DNA of 36,572 bases from the NCBI RefSeq assembly GCF_028288105.1, contig NZ_JAQBOI010000214.1, positions 1-36,572 of the forward strand, written 5' to 3'. This DNA is from Mucilaginibacter sp. Lineage in GTDB: Bacteria > Bacteroidota > Bacteroidia > Sphingobacteriales > Sphingobacteriaceae. The position numbers were made by a program, and so were the translations under genes. The notes beneath the pieces are model-generated. The model saw only the letters and a list, made by a program, of their open reading frames with translations. It was not told where the DNA came from and searched no databases. Position 1 is the first letter of the stretch. Every line of letters begins with the position of its first letter. Below are positions 7,521 through 14,292 of the stretch, piece by piece.

Positions 7521-8270
7521 TTTTACTGCTATAAATCTTAATCTTTTATAATCTGCATACCATTGCCCGTTCTCGTTGTATTCGGGTTCAAGCAGTGCGG
7601 TAACTTCTTCCAGCATTTGCTGTTTTTCTTCCTTCGGGATACCAACAAGGTATAAAGGGGCAAACATGGTTATCCATTTAGCCACACCCTGGTCGCCATC
7701 CTGCAGCGGTGTTTTACGGTCGAAATGCGTAGCAAAGGTTACCCTAAAGCCATGCTTTTCTAAACGGCTTGCATATTCAGCAAGCGATGGGAAATACCAT
7801 ACTTGTGTTTTTGCCTGTTCGGGGTAGCCGTGTTTTATCAATACTTTTTTAGTTGCAGCTATCAGTTTGGCAACATTGCCTTTACCGCCCATTTCGGCAA
7901 CAAAACGGCCGCCGGGTTTAAGGCTTTTGTAAACGCTTTGCATCATACCGTCCTGGTTTTTTACCCAGTGTAAAGCAGCATTAGAAAACACAGCATCATA
8001 CTTATCTGGTTCATTAAAGTTGCCTGCATCAGCAACTTCAAATTCAACCGCGGGGTAGCTTGCTTTTGCCTGTGCTATCATATCGGGCGAGTAATCGGTC
8101 CCCTTTACAATTGCCCCTGCATTTTGAATTTGCTGTGTTAAATAACCTGTACCACAGCCAATATCAAGAATATGCTCGCCGGCTTTGGCATTCAGTACTT
8201 CCAGTACATTCTCACCAAACTGGTAAACAAATGCGTGTTTCTGGTCATATAATTCAGCGTTCCATTTCAT
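7512..8270 (-). CDS. Tam-like SAM-dependent methyltransferase
   Basis: 252 residues, class I SAM methyltransferase with ILDIGCGTGYLTQQI (motif I at 36-42), GTDYSPDMIAQAKASYP, and VFSNAALHWV. The order and phrasing, including the C-terminal KWITMFAPLYLVG, a LEEVTALLEPEY helix and GQWYADYKRLRFIAV, parallel trans-aconitate 2-methyltransferase (Tam) of E. coli. Tam-type enzymes methylate a carboxylate of trans-aconitate; the yeast counterpart Tmt1 also acts on 3-isopropylmalate. Here the gene lies between leuB and leuA, whose pathway makes and consumes isopropylmalates, so an isopropylmalate-type acid is a reasonable candidate substrate. That is inference; another small acid or an unrelated acceptor is possible. 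Confidence 0.85.
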   Translation of the reverse strand: MKWNAELYDQKHAFVYQFGENVLEVLNAKAGEHILDIGCGTGYLTQQIQNAGAIVKGTDYSPDMIAQAKASYPAVEFEVADAGNFNEPDKYDAVFSNAALHWVKNQDGMMQSVYKSLKPGGRFVAEMGGKGNVAKLIAATKKVLIKHGYPEQAKTQVWYFPSLAEYASRLEKHGFRVTFATHFDRKTPLQDGDQGVAKWITMFAPLYLVGIPKEEKQQMLEEVTALLEPEYNENGQWYADYKRLRFIAVKEI

Positions 8271-8271
8271 G

Positions 8272-8340
8272 TTAGTTCATTTGTTCAATGGTTCATTAAT
8301 TCATTAGGATAGCTTCATTTGCACATTTGCACATTTACTA
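8272..8340. repeat. 8-bp tandem arrays filling the leuB-methyltransferase spacer
   Basis: Octads TTAGTTCA, TTTGTTCA, ATGGTTCA, TTAATTCA are followed by two exact TTTGCACA units and a partial one that ends on the leuB stop codon (8338-8340, complement). The arrays fill the whole spacer. The GTTCA word recurs at 10205-10245. Confidence 0.7.
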
Positions 8341-9414
8341 CAAGTACTCCAGTACTTTTTGTCCCATGGCTTTTGTGCCTAATATTTTGCTTTTATCAGT
8401 GTTTGCATCGGCAATATCGCCGGTGCGGTAACCATCTTTCAATGTTTTATCTATAGCTGCTGTGATCTTTTTAGCTTCATCTTTTAACCCGAAGCTGATC
8501 TCGAGCATCAGTGCTACAGATAGGATAGAGGCCAGCGGATTTGCTTTGTCCTGACCGGCAATATCATGTGCCGAACCATGGATAGGCTCAAAGAAACCCG
8601 TGCCATCACCAATTGATGCCGATGCCAGCATACCCATCGAGCCTGCAATTTGCGATGCTTCATCGGTAAGGATATCACCAAAAAGATTGGCGGTTAATAC
8701 CACATCAAACTTTTTAGGATTTTTAACCAGTTGCATGGCAGCGTTGTCGATGAACATGTGTTCGGTTTCTACATCCGGGTATTGTTTGGCCAGTTCCTGT
8801 ACCACCTCGCGCCACAGGCGTGATGATTCCAGCACGTTAGCCTTATCTACTGAGCATAATCTTTTACCACGTACACGGGCAGCTTCAAATGCTTTGGTAG
8901 CAATGCGCTCCACTTCGTAACGGTGATAGATCATCAGATCGGATGCAGTGTTGCGGTCTTCGCTGCGTTTTTTCTCGCCGAAGTAAACGTCGCCTGTCAA
9001 CTCACGGAAGAACAAGATATCTGTTCCTTTCAAGATCTCGGGCTTTAAGCTTGATGCATCCAGCAGCTCATCAAAAAGCATGATAGGACGCAGGTTGGCA
9101 TACAAACCAAGCTCCTTGCGGATCTTCAGCAATCCCTGCTCAGGCCTTACCTTTGCTGATGGATCGTTATCGTATTTGATATGGCCGATAGCGCCAAACA
9201 GGATGGCATCACTGGCTTTTGCTTTCGCTAATGTTTCATCGGGTAGCGGGTTGCCTGTAGCTTCAATTCCGGCATGGCCCATCAGGGCTTCGTCGAAAGT
9301 AAATTCGTGGCCAAAATCGGCACCAATTTTTTCTAATACGGCTTTACCCCAGGTGGTAACCTCGGGGCCGATGCCATCACCGGGTATTACTAATATGTGT
9401 TTTTTAACTCCCAT
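8338..9414 (-). CDS. leuB: 3-isopropylmalate dehydrogenase
   Basis: 358 residues, full length for LeuB. Oxidatively decarboxylates 3-isopropylmalate to the precursor of ketoleucine, using NAD. Family signatures are VIPGDGIGPEVT at the N-terminus, KIRKELGLYANLRP with the substrate-binding arginines, RELTGDVYFGEKKR with the catalytic tyrosine, VDKANVL with the catalytic lysine, LFGDILTDEASQIAGSMG, and EPIHGSAHDIAGQDKANP that binds NAD. Starts 6 bases after the methyltransferase upstream and is separated from the next one by an octad array. Central member of the ilv-leu operon. Confidence 0.95.
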   Translation of the reverse strand: MGVKKHILVIPGDGIGPEVTTWGKAVLEKIGADFGHEFTFDEALMGHAGIEATGNPLPDETLAKAKASDAILFGAIGHIKYDNDPSAKVRPEQGLLKIRKELGLYANLRPIMLFDELLDASSLKPEILKGTDILFFRELTGDVYFGEKKRSEDRNTASDLMIYHRYEVERIATKAFEAARVRGKRLCSVDKANVLESSRLWREVVQELAKQYPDVETEHMFIDNAAMQLVKNPKKFDVVLTANLFGDILTDEASQIAGSMGMLASASIGDGTGFFEPIHGSAHDIAGQDKANPLASILSVALMLEISFGLKDEAKKITAAIDKTLKDGYRTGDIADANTDKSKILGTKAMGQKVLEYL

Positions 9415-9420
9415 TGTTAT

Positions 9421-10209
9421 TTATGCGTTAGTCCCGCGTACTTCTTTTAGTTTCATCACCATCAGTTGCGCGTCGCTTTCAATCCATTTGTTATAATCTT
9501 CGATGGCCCTTAAACGGTCGGCATCATCAATGTAACCTTCCTCAACCATTTGGGTTGATTTAGCTACCGACGACCAGATCCCTACCTTCGACAGGAAATT
9601 TGGTTCGCCTTTTTTGTAATATTCATTCGCATCCAAAACCTCTACCTGGCTTAAACCTGCTTCGCTAAAATAACCGGGCAGGTCTTCGGCTATATGGTTA
9701 TTCATGCCTGCATCGCCGCGCCATCTTAAAAAGGTGGCATAAAACTGGCGCATACTTGCCGGTGGTTCGGGCTGCCATTCTAAAGCTTCGTGGTTATAAT
9801 CTAGTACGGATAATATGCCACCCGGCTTTAACATGCTTTTTAGTTTTACCACAGCTTCCTGCGGGTTGTTTAACCATTGCAGCACCCTTGCAGCTACAAT
9901 CAGGTCAAACTTTTCTGTTGGTTCAAACGTGAACAGATCAGCATGTACAAGCTCCAGGTTTTCAACATCAGCATAAGTCTCTTTACCGCTTTCGATAAAG
10001 TATGCCGTGTTATCTATCCCGGTTACGTGGCCTGTTGGACCAACCTTTTGAGCGATGCCTTTAGAGATAGCCCCGGTTCCGCAACCGATATCCAGCACGC
10101 GCCAGCCTTGCTTAAGCAGGGGCGGCAGTGTGGCATAATCGGCTTCCAGGCTGCGCTCGTCAAATAACTTAGCGGTGCCTTCGCCTTCCCGTTTTATCTC
10201 TTTATTCAT
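9421..10209 (-). CDS. SAM-dependent methyltransferase, class I, substrate unknown
   Basis: 262 residues. Motif I DIGCGTGAISKGIA at about 40-53, GIDNTAYFIESGKE for the SAM ribose, and LIVAARVLQWLNNPQEAV then LKPGGILSVLDYNHEALEW mark a UbiE/Methyltransf_11-like fold. There is no signal peptide or membrane segment, so it is cytoplasmic. The C-terminal third (FYATFLRWRGDAGMNNHIAE, then a helical tail) is not one I can assign. It lies between leuD and leuB, only 6 bases from leuB, and so is certainly in the operon; its role in branched-chain amino acid metabolism is unknown. It is not a recent duplicate of the other methyltransferase at 7512-8270, as they share little beyond motif I. Confidence 0.85.
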   Translation of the reverse strand: MNKEIKREGEGTAKLFDERSLEADYATLPPLLKQGWRVLDIGCGTGAISKGIAQKVGPTGHVTGIDNTAYFIESGKETYADVENLELVHADLFTFEPTEKFDLIVAARVLQWLNNPQEAVVKLKSMLKPGGILSVLDYNHEALEWQPEPPASMRQFYATFLRWRGDAGMNNHIAEDLPGYFSEAGLSQVEVLDANEYYKKGEPNFLSKVGIWSSVAKSTQMVEEGYIDDADRLRAIEDYNKWIESDAQLMVMKLKEVRGTNA

Positions 10210-10245
10210 TAGTTCACTGGTTCATTTGTTCAATAGTTCATTGGG
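10205..10245. repeat. 8-bp tandem array (NTNGTTCA) at a gene start
   Basis: Octads TTAGTTCA, CTGGTTCA, TTTGTTCA, ATAGTTCA with a leading TTCA that includes the complement of the methyltransferase start codon (10207-10209). Same word as 8272-8303. Confidence 0.65.
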
Positions 10246-10264
10246 AGATAGTTTGTAGCTTTAA

Positions 10265-10292
10265 CTATTCACTACTCTCTATTCACTACTTA
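10265..10292. repeat. 7-bp tandem array ending on the leuD stop
   Basis: Heptads CTATTCA, CTACTCT, CTATTCA, CTACTTA. The leuD stop codon (10290-10292, complement) is part of the last unit. Confidence 0.65.
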
Positions 10293-10880
10293 CTTAGCAG
10301 CTTCAAATTCTTCAACCAGTTCCTTTTTGCTCAGGATATAGTCGATATCATCGTAACCATTGGTCATGCAGGCTTTTTTGTAAGGATTAACCTCAAAGCT
10401 TTCCTGTTCGCCGGTTGCTACAATTTTTATGAACTGATCAACCAGATCTATCTCTATCACCGCGTGCGGGTCAGCATCAATAACCTCGAAGAGTTTCTTC
10501 AAAAAGTCATCGCTTACCTGTACAGGCAGTAAACCATTGTTTAGGGCATTGCCCTTAAAAATATCAGCGAAGAAACTGCTTACCACAGCATCAAAGCCAT
10601 AATCGGCGAGTGCCCAGGCAGCATGCTCCCGGCTGCTACCGCAACCAAAGTTTTTACCCGCTACCAGTATTTTACCGCTGTAAGTAGGGTTGTTCAGCAC
10701 AAAATCTTGTTTCGGGTTGCCGTCGTTATCAAAACGCCAGTCGCGAAACAGGTTATTGCCAAAACCCTCGCGGGTAGTGGCTTTTAAAAAACGAGCAGGA
10801 ATGATCTGATCCGTATCAATATTCTCGATAGGCAGGGGCACCACGCTGGTTTGTATATGTTTAAATATTTTAGTTGCCAT
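10290..10880 (-). CDS. leuD: 3-isopropylmalate dehydratase small subunit
   Basis: 196 residues, normal length. Small (swivelling) subunit of isopropylmalate isomerase, which interconverts 2- and 3-isopropylmalate with LeuC. Signatures are [20 protein letters not shown] at the N-terminus and [20 protein letters not shown], with the GSSREHA substrate-binding loop. Starts 6 bases after leuC, so the two subunits are translated from adjacent positions. The stop codon is embedded in a heptad array. Confidence 0.95.
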   Translation of the reverse strand: MATKIFKHIQTSVVPLPIENIDTDQIIPARFLKATTREGFGNNLFRDWRFDNDGNPKQDFVLNNPTYSGKILVAGKNFGCGSSREHAAWALADYGFDAVVSSFFADIFKGNALNNGLLPVQVSDDFLKKLFEVIDADPHAVIEIDLVDQFIKIVATGEQESFEVNPYKKACMTNGYDDIDYILSKKELVEEFEAAK

Positions 10881-10886
10881 AGTTAA

Positions 10887-12302
10887 TTAAACTAATTCCT
10901 CCTCTTTCAGGAAGGTGCGTATATCTGTAACCACCCCCGTTATTGCGCTTGCTGCCGCGGTTAGCGGGCTTGCCAGGAATGTACGTGAATTTGGCCCTTG
11001 CCTGCCTTCAAAGTTCCTGTTTGAGGTTGAAACACAGTATTTACCTGCCGGGATCTTATCCTCGTTCATGCCCAGGCATGCGCTGCAGCCCGGTTCGCGT
11101 AATGGGAACCCTGCGGCGTCGAAGATCTTGTCCAATCCTTCGCGGATGGCTTGTTCCTGCACTTGCTTAGAGCCCGGAACTACCCAAACAGTAACATTAT
11201 CTGCCTTGTGCCTGCCTTTTACAAATTCGGCTACCTGGCGCAGGTCTTCAATACGGCTGTTGGTACAGCTACCTATGAAAACGTAATCAATAGGTTTGCC
11301 TAACAACTGCTCGTCATCGTGCAGGCCCATGTAATCAAGGGCTTTTTTGTACGATCCCTGTTCTTTAGCTTCGAAAGAAGCAGTTTCGGGAACGTGCTGT
11401 GTAACGCCAATGCCCATACCCGGATTTGTTCCGTAGGTGATCATTGGCTCAATATCTTCGGCTTTAAAGCTTAATACACTGTCAAAATCTGCATCTTCAT
11501 CAGAATACAAAGTTTGCCAGTAAGCTACTGCCTTATCCCACTCTTCGCCTTTAGGGGCAAATTCGCGGCCTTTTACATAGTTAATGGTAGTTTCATCAGG
11601 CGCTATTAATCCGCAACGCGCACCCATTTCGATGCTCATGTTACAGATGGTCATGCGGCCTTCCATGCTTAACCCGCTGATGGTATCGCCGGCATATTCT
11701 ACAGCATAGCCCGTACCGCCTGCGGCAGAAATTTTTGAAATGATGTACAGGATAATATCCTTTGCGCCAACGCCGTTTTGCAATTTGCCGTTCACTTCAA
11801 TCTTCATCCTTTTTGGGCGCGATTGCAGTAAACATTGGGTAGCCATTACCTGCTCTACTTGCGAGGTGCCTATACCAAACGCTATAGCACCAAAGGCGCC
11901 ATGTGTTGAAGTATGGCTATCGCCGCAAACATAAGTACCACCGGGACGGGTGATGCCCAGCTCGGGGCCTATAACGTGGACGATACCCTGGAATGGATGT
12001 CCTAAACCGTACAGTTCGATGCCGAACTCCGCGCAGTTTTTGGTGAGCATATCAACCTGGTATCGGGAAAGTTCTTCTTTAATGGGTAAGTGCTGGTCCC
12101 AGGTTGGGACGTTATGATCGGCCGTGGCAACGGTTTGTTGTGGCCTGAAAACCGGTAACCCTCTGTTACGCAAACCATCAAATGCTTGCGGACTGGTTAC
12201 CTCGTGTATGAAATGTGTGTCGATGTATAAAATATCAGGAAAGCCCTCGTTGCTACTGACGACGTGTGCATCCCAAATCTTATCAAATAATGTCTGTCCC
12301 AT
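10887..12302 (-). CDS. leuC: 3-isopropylmalate dehydratase large subunit
   Basis: 471 residues, full length. Aconitase-family large subunit carrying the [4Fe-4S] cluster. The three cluster cysteines lie in [20 protein letters not shown] and [30 protein letters not shown] is the family N-terminal signature, and [10 protein letters not shown] near the end is typical. With LeuD it isomerises 2-isopropylmalate to 3-isopropylmalate. Follows ilvC with an 84-base spacer holding a hairpin and a repeat, and marks the change from ilv to leu genes in the operon. Confidence 0.96.
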   Translation of the reverse strand: MGQTLFDKIWDAHVVSSNEGFPDILYIDTHFIHEVTSPQAFDGLRNRGLPVFRPQQTVATADHNVPTWDQHLPIKEELSRYQVDMLTKNCAEFGIELYGLGHPFQGIVHVIGPELGITRPGGTYVCGDSHTSTHGAFGAIAFGIGTSQVEQVMATQCLLQSRPKRMKIEVNGKLQNGVGAKDIILYIISKISAAGGTGYAVEYAGDTISGLSMEGRMTICNMSIEMGARCGLIAPDETTINYVKGREFAPKGEEWDKAVAYWQTLYSDEDADFDSVLSFKAEDIEPMITYGTNPGMGIGVTQHVPETASFEAKEQGSYKKALDYMGLHDDEQLLGKPIDYVFIGSCTNSRIEDLRQVAEFVKGRHKADNVTVWVVPGSKQVQEQAIREGLDKIFDAAGFPLREPGCSACLGMNEDKIPAGKYCVSTSNRNFEGRQGPNSRTFLASPLTAAASAITGVVTDIRTFLKEEELV

Positions 12303-12319
12303 GTTTTTATTATCTACAA

Positions 12320-12345
12320 TAGCGATGGGTATAAACCCATCGCTA
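12320..12345. repeat. Intercistronic perfect hairpin before leuC
   Basis: A perfect 11-bp stem (TAGCGATGGGT with ACCCATCGCTA) around a 4-base loop, 18 bases before the leuC start. No T-run follows on the - strand, so it is not a standard terminator. It may stabilise mRNA ends or be a small dispersed repeat. Confidence 0.75.
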
Positions 12346-12361
12346 AATATTATTTCTCTAA

Positions 12362-12386
12362 TTCCCCTTCAGGGGGTTAGGGGGTA
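12362..12386. repeat. Small hairpin repeat abutting the ilvC stop
   Basis: Core CCCCTTCAGGGGG followed by TTAGGGGGTA, directly next to the ilvC stop codon. It has the same plan (short palindrome plus a TTAGG-type tail) as the 34-base repeat at 14259-14292 but different letters. Confidence 0.6.
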
Positions 12387-13445
12387 TTATGCTTCTACAG
12401 CTTGGTTTTCGGGGCGTAAACTGCGTACAGTTTTGCCTGCCTGCCATAATTCGCTTTCACGTAATTCTGCTAATTCAGCATCCAATTTTTCGCGGTAATC
12501 TGGTTTGCTGTTGCTGTCAATTGACTTTTGTGATTCAACACCAGTTGCAACACTTTTGTATAGGTCTTCGAATACAGGTTTAGTTGCATCACGGAATTTT
12601 TTCCACCAGTCTAAAGCACCACGTTGAGCGGTAGTTGAGCAATTAGCATACATCCAGTCCATACCGTTTTCTGCAACTAAAGGCATTAACGATTGAGTAA
12701 GCTCTTCAACAGTTTCGTTGAACGACTCTGAAGGTGAGTGGCCGTTAGCACGCAATACTTCGTATTGTGCAGCAAAAATACCCTGGATACAACCCATTAG
12801 CGTACCGCGCTCGCCGGTTAGATCACTGTATACTTCTTTACGGAAATCGGTTTCGAAAAGGTAACCGCTACCAACAGCTATACCTAAAGCGATAACACGC
12901 TCAAAAGCTTTACCTGTAGCATCCTGGAAGATAGCGTAGCTTGAGTTTAAGCCACGGCCTTGCAGGAACATACGGCGTAATGACGTACCAGAACCTTTAG
13001 GGGCAACCAAAAATACATCCACATCCGCAGGAGGGATAATGCCGGTTTGCTCGTTAAAAGTGATACCAAAACCATGAGAAAAGTAAAGTGCTTTACCCGG
13101 GGTTAAGTGTTTTTTAACAGTTGGCCATAAAGCTATCTGCGCTGCATCGCTTAGCAAATAACAAATAACAGTTCCTCTTTCAAGGGCTTCTTCAATTTCA
13201 AAAAGGGTTTCGCCCGGTACAAAGCCGTCATTTACAGCTTTATCCCAGGTTTTTGTGCCTTTACGCTGACCAACAATTACGTTAATGCCATTATCTTTTT
13301 GATTGAGCGCCTGGCCCGGACCTTGAACACCGTAGCCAATTACTGCTACAACTTCGTTTTTTAATACTTCCTGAGCTTTTGCTAAAGGGAACTCCTCGCG
13401 GGTTACTACATTTTCTTCACTACCGCCGAAATTTAGTTTTGCCAT
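12387..13445 (-). CDS. ilvC: Ketol-acid reductoisomerase, fungal Ilv5-like
   Basis: 352 residues. Isomerises and reduces acetolactate and acetohydroxybutyrate in valine and isoleucine synthesis. N-terminal dinucleotide-binding AVIGYGVQGPGQALN, then VIVGQRKGTKTWDKA; YFSHGF; VAPKGSGTSLRRMF; C-terminal knotted domain with LTGERGTLMG, NGHSPSESFNETVEE and STTAQRGALDWW. The C-terminal NSKPDYREKLDAELAELRES and VRSLRPENQ strongly resemble mitochondrial Ilv5 of fungi rather than the about 330-residue class I form of most bacteria or the about 490-residue enterobacterial form. NADPH use is likely but not provable. Follows ilvN with a 190-base repeat-rich spacer. Confidence 0.94.
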   Translation of the reverse strand: MAKLNFGGSEENVVTREEFPLAKAQEVLKNEVVAVIGYGVQGPGQALNQKDNGINVIVGQRKGTKTWDKAVNDGFVPGETLFEIEEALERGTVICYLLSDAAQIALWPTVKKHLTPGKALYFSHGFGITFNEQTGIIPPADVDVFLVAPKGSGTSLRRMFLQGRGLNSSYAIFQDATGKAFERVIALGIAVGSGYLFETDFRKEVYSDLTGERGTLMGCIQGIFAAQYEVLRANGHSPSESFNETVEELTQSLMPLVAENGMDWMYANCSTTAQRGALDWWKKFRDATKPVFEDLYKSVATGVESQKSIDSNSKPDYREKLDAELAELRESELWQAGKTVRSLRPENQAVEA

Positions 13446-13461
13446 TGTTTTTTGTTTTTAC

Positions 13462-13497
13462 TTTGATTTCACCGATGGTTTTTTGATTTCACCGATG
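13462..13497. repeat. Direct repeat TTTGATTTCACCGATG x2 upstream of ilvC
   Basis: Two exact 16-base copies with 20-base period, 17 bases before the ilvC ATG. A related pair stands before ilvB at 16058-16089. This could be an RNA- or DNA-binding site or just a dispersed repeat. Confidence 0.7.
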
Positions 13498-13542
13498 ACG
13501 TTTATTTTCTATTCTGATTTATAATTCGTTTTGTTTTCTGTC

Positions 13543-13624
13543 CGTCATTGCGAGGTACGAAGCAATCTCTTTAAGCAATTCCGATATGCATAGTTCGGAG
13601 ATTGCTTCGTACCTCGCAATGACG
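13543..13624. repeat. Perfect 27-bp inverted repeat after ilvN
   Basis: Left arm 13543-13569 (starting CGTCATTGCGAGGTACGAAG) and right arm 13598-13624 are exact reverse complements around a 28-base centre. The element stands 11 bases from the ilvN stop, next to a run of eight G (13628-13635). The word GTCATTGCGAGG...GAAGCAATCTC is one I know as a widely recurring bacterial palindromic repeat, including in Bacteroidota. Related in core to 4714-4852. Confidence 0.92.
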
Positions 13625-13635
13625 CTTGGGGGGGG

Positions 13636-14241
13636 TTACATCGTAAATACTTTCTGCCCCTTGTTCAGGTATTCGTTTTCGATAACATCTTCACCCGGTT
13701 CCAATCTTTCAAATTCGCGCAGCTTAGAGTTAAAGCCTTCGCTGTCTTTGATGATAGCTACACGTGCGCTGCGTACAAATTCTATAAGGCCAAAAGGCTG
13801 CAAAATGCTGATCAGGTTATCGGTTTCTTCGCGGTGGCCGGTTGTTTCAAATACCGTATAGTCTTTACGAAGCACTACTACACGGGCGCCGTTCTCGCGA
13901 AGCAAACGTTCAACACTTACACGCTCGGCAATAACATCGGTAGATACCTTATATAGGGCCAGTTCCTGCCAGATAACATCTTCATTGGTATGATAGTACA
14001 CTTTAAGCACCTCCACCTGTTTTTCTATCTGGCGGGTTAGCTTGCGCACCACTTCTTCAGATTCTGTTATCACGATATTGAAACGGTGAATACTCTCGAC
14101 CTCGGAAGGAGAGGTATTCAAACTATCAATATTGATCTTACGGCGGGTGAATATAATAGCGATGCGGTTTAGCAAACCAATCTGGTTTTCGGTATAAACC
14201 GTTATGTTATATTCCTGCTTCTCGTTATCTTGATTTTCCAT
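13636..14241 (-). CDS. ilvN: Acetolactate synthase small (regulatory) subunit
   Basis: 201 residues. N-terminal ACT domain (ITVYTENQIGLLNRIAIIFT, INIDSLNTSPSE) that binds valine in this family, then the C-terminal ALS small-subunit domain (ELALYKVS...ERLLREN and TGHREETDNLISILQPFG). It makes the catalytic subunit IlvB valine-sensitive. It is longer than the enterobacterial IlvN (about 96) and IlvH (about 163), with a basic-acidic tail after residue 170. Follows ilvB after a 51-base spacer containing the 34-base repeat. Confidence 0.93.
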   Translation of the reverse strand: MENQDNEKQEYNITVYTENQIGLLNRIAIIFTRRKINIDSLNTSPSEVESIHRFNIVITESEEVVRKLTRQIEKQVEVLKVYYHTNEDVIWQELALYKVSTDVIAERVSVERLLRENGARVVVLRKDYTVFETTGHREETDNLISILQPFGLIEFVRSARVAIIKDSEGFNSKLREFERLEPGEDVIENEYLNKGQKVFTM

Positions 14242-14258
14242 CTTATTTCTTTTGTTTT

Positions 14259-14292
14259 AAGTCCTCTCCTTTGGAGAGGATTTAGGTGAGGC
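14259..14292 (+). repeat. 34-bp dispersed repeat, copy 2, abutting the ilvB stop
   Basis: Exactly the same 34 bases as 3147-3180. The last base touches the ilvB stop codon (14293-14295, complement). The palindromic core CCTCTCCTTTGGAGAGG can form an 8-bp hairpin in the ilvB-ilvN mRNA. Confidence 0.9.

Noticed and set aside
8600..9496. Long open frames on the + strand opposite leuB and the neighbouring methyltransferase
   Set aside because: They are antisense shadows of strongly recognised - strand genes and show no protein features of their own.
7385..10292. Possible CRISPR-like array
   Set aside because: Units are 7-8 bases, degenerate and contiguous, without spacers, leader or cas genes.
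13628..13635. Run of eight G as a phase-variable tract in ilvN
   Set aside because: It is just outside the stop codon of ilvN on the 3' side, so slippage would not alter the protein.
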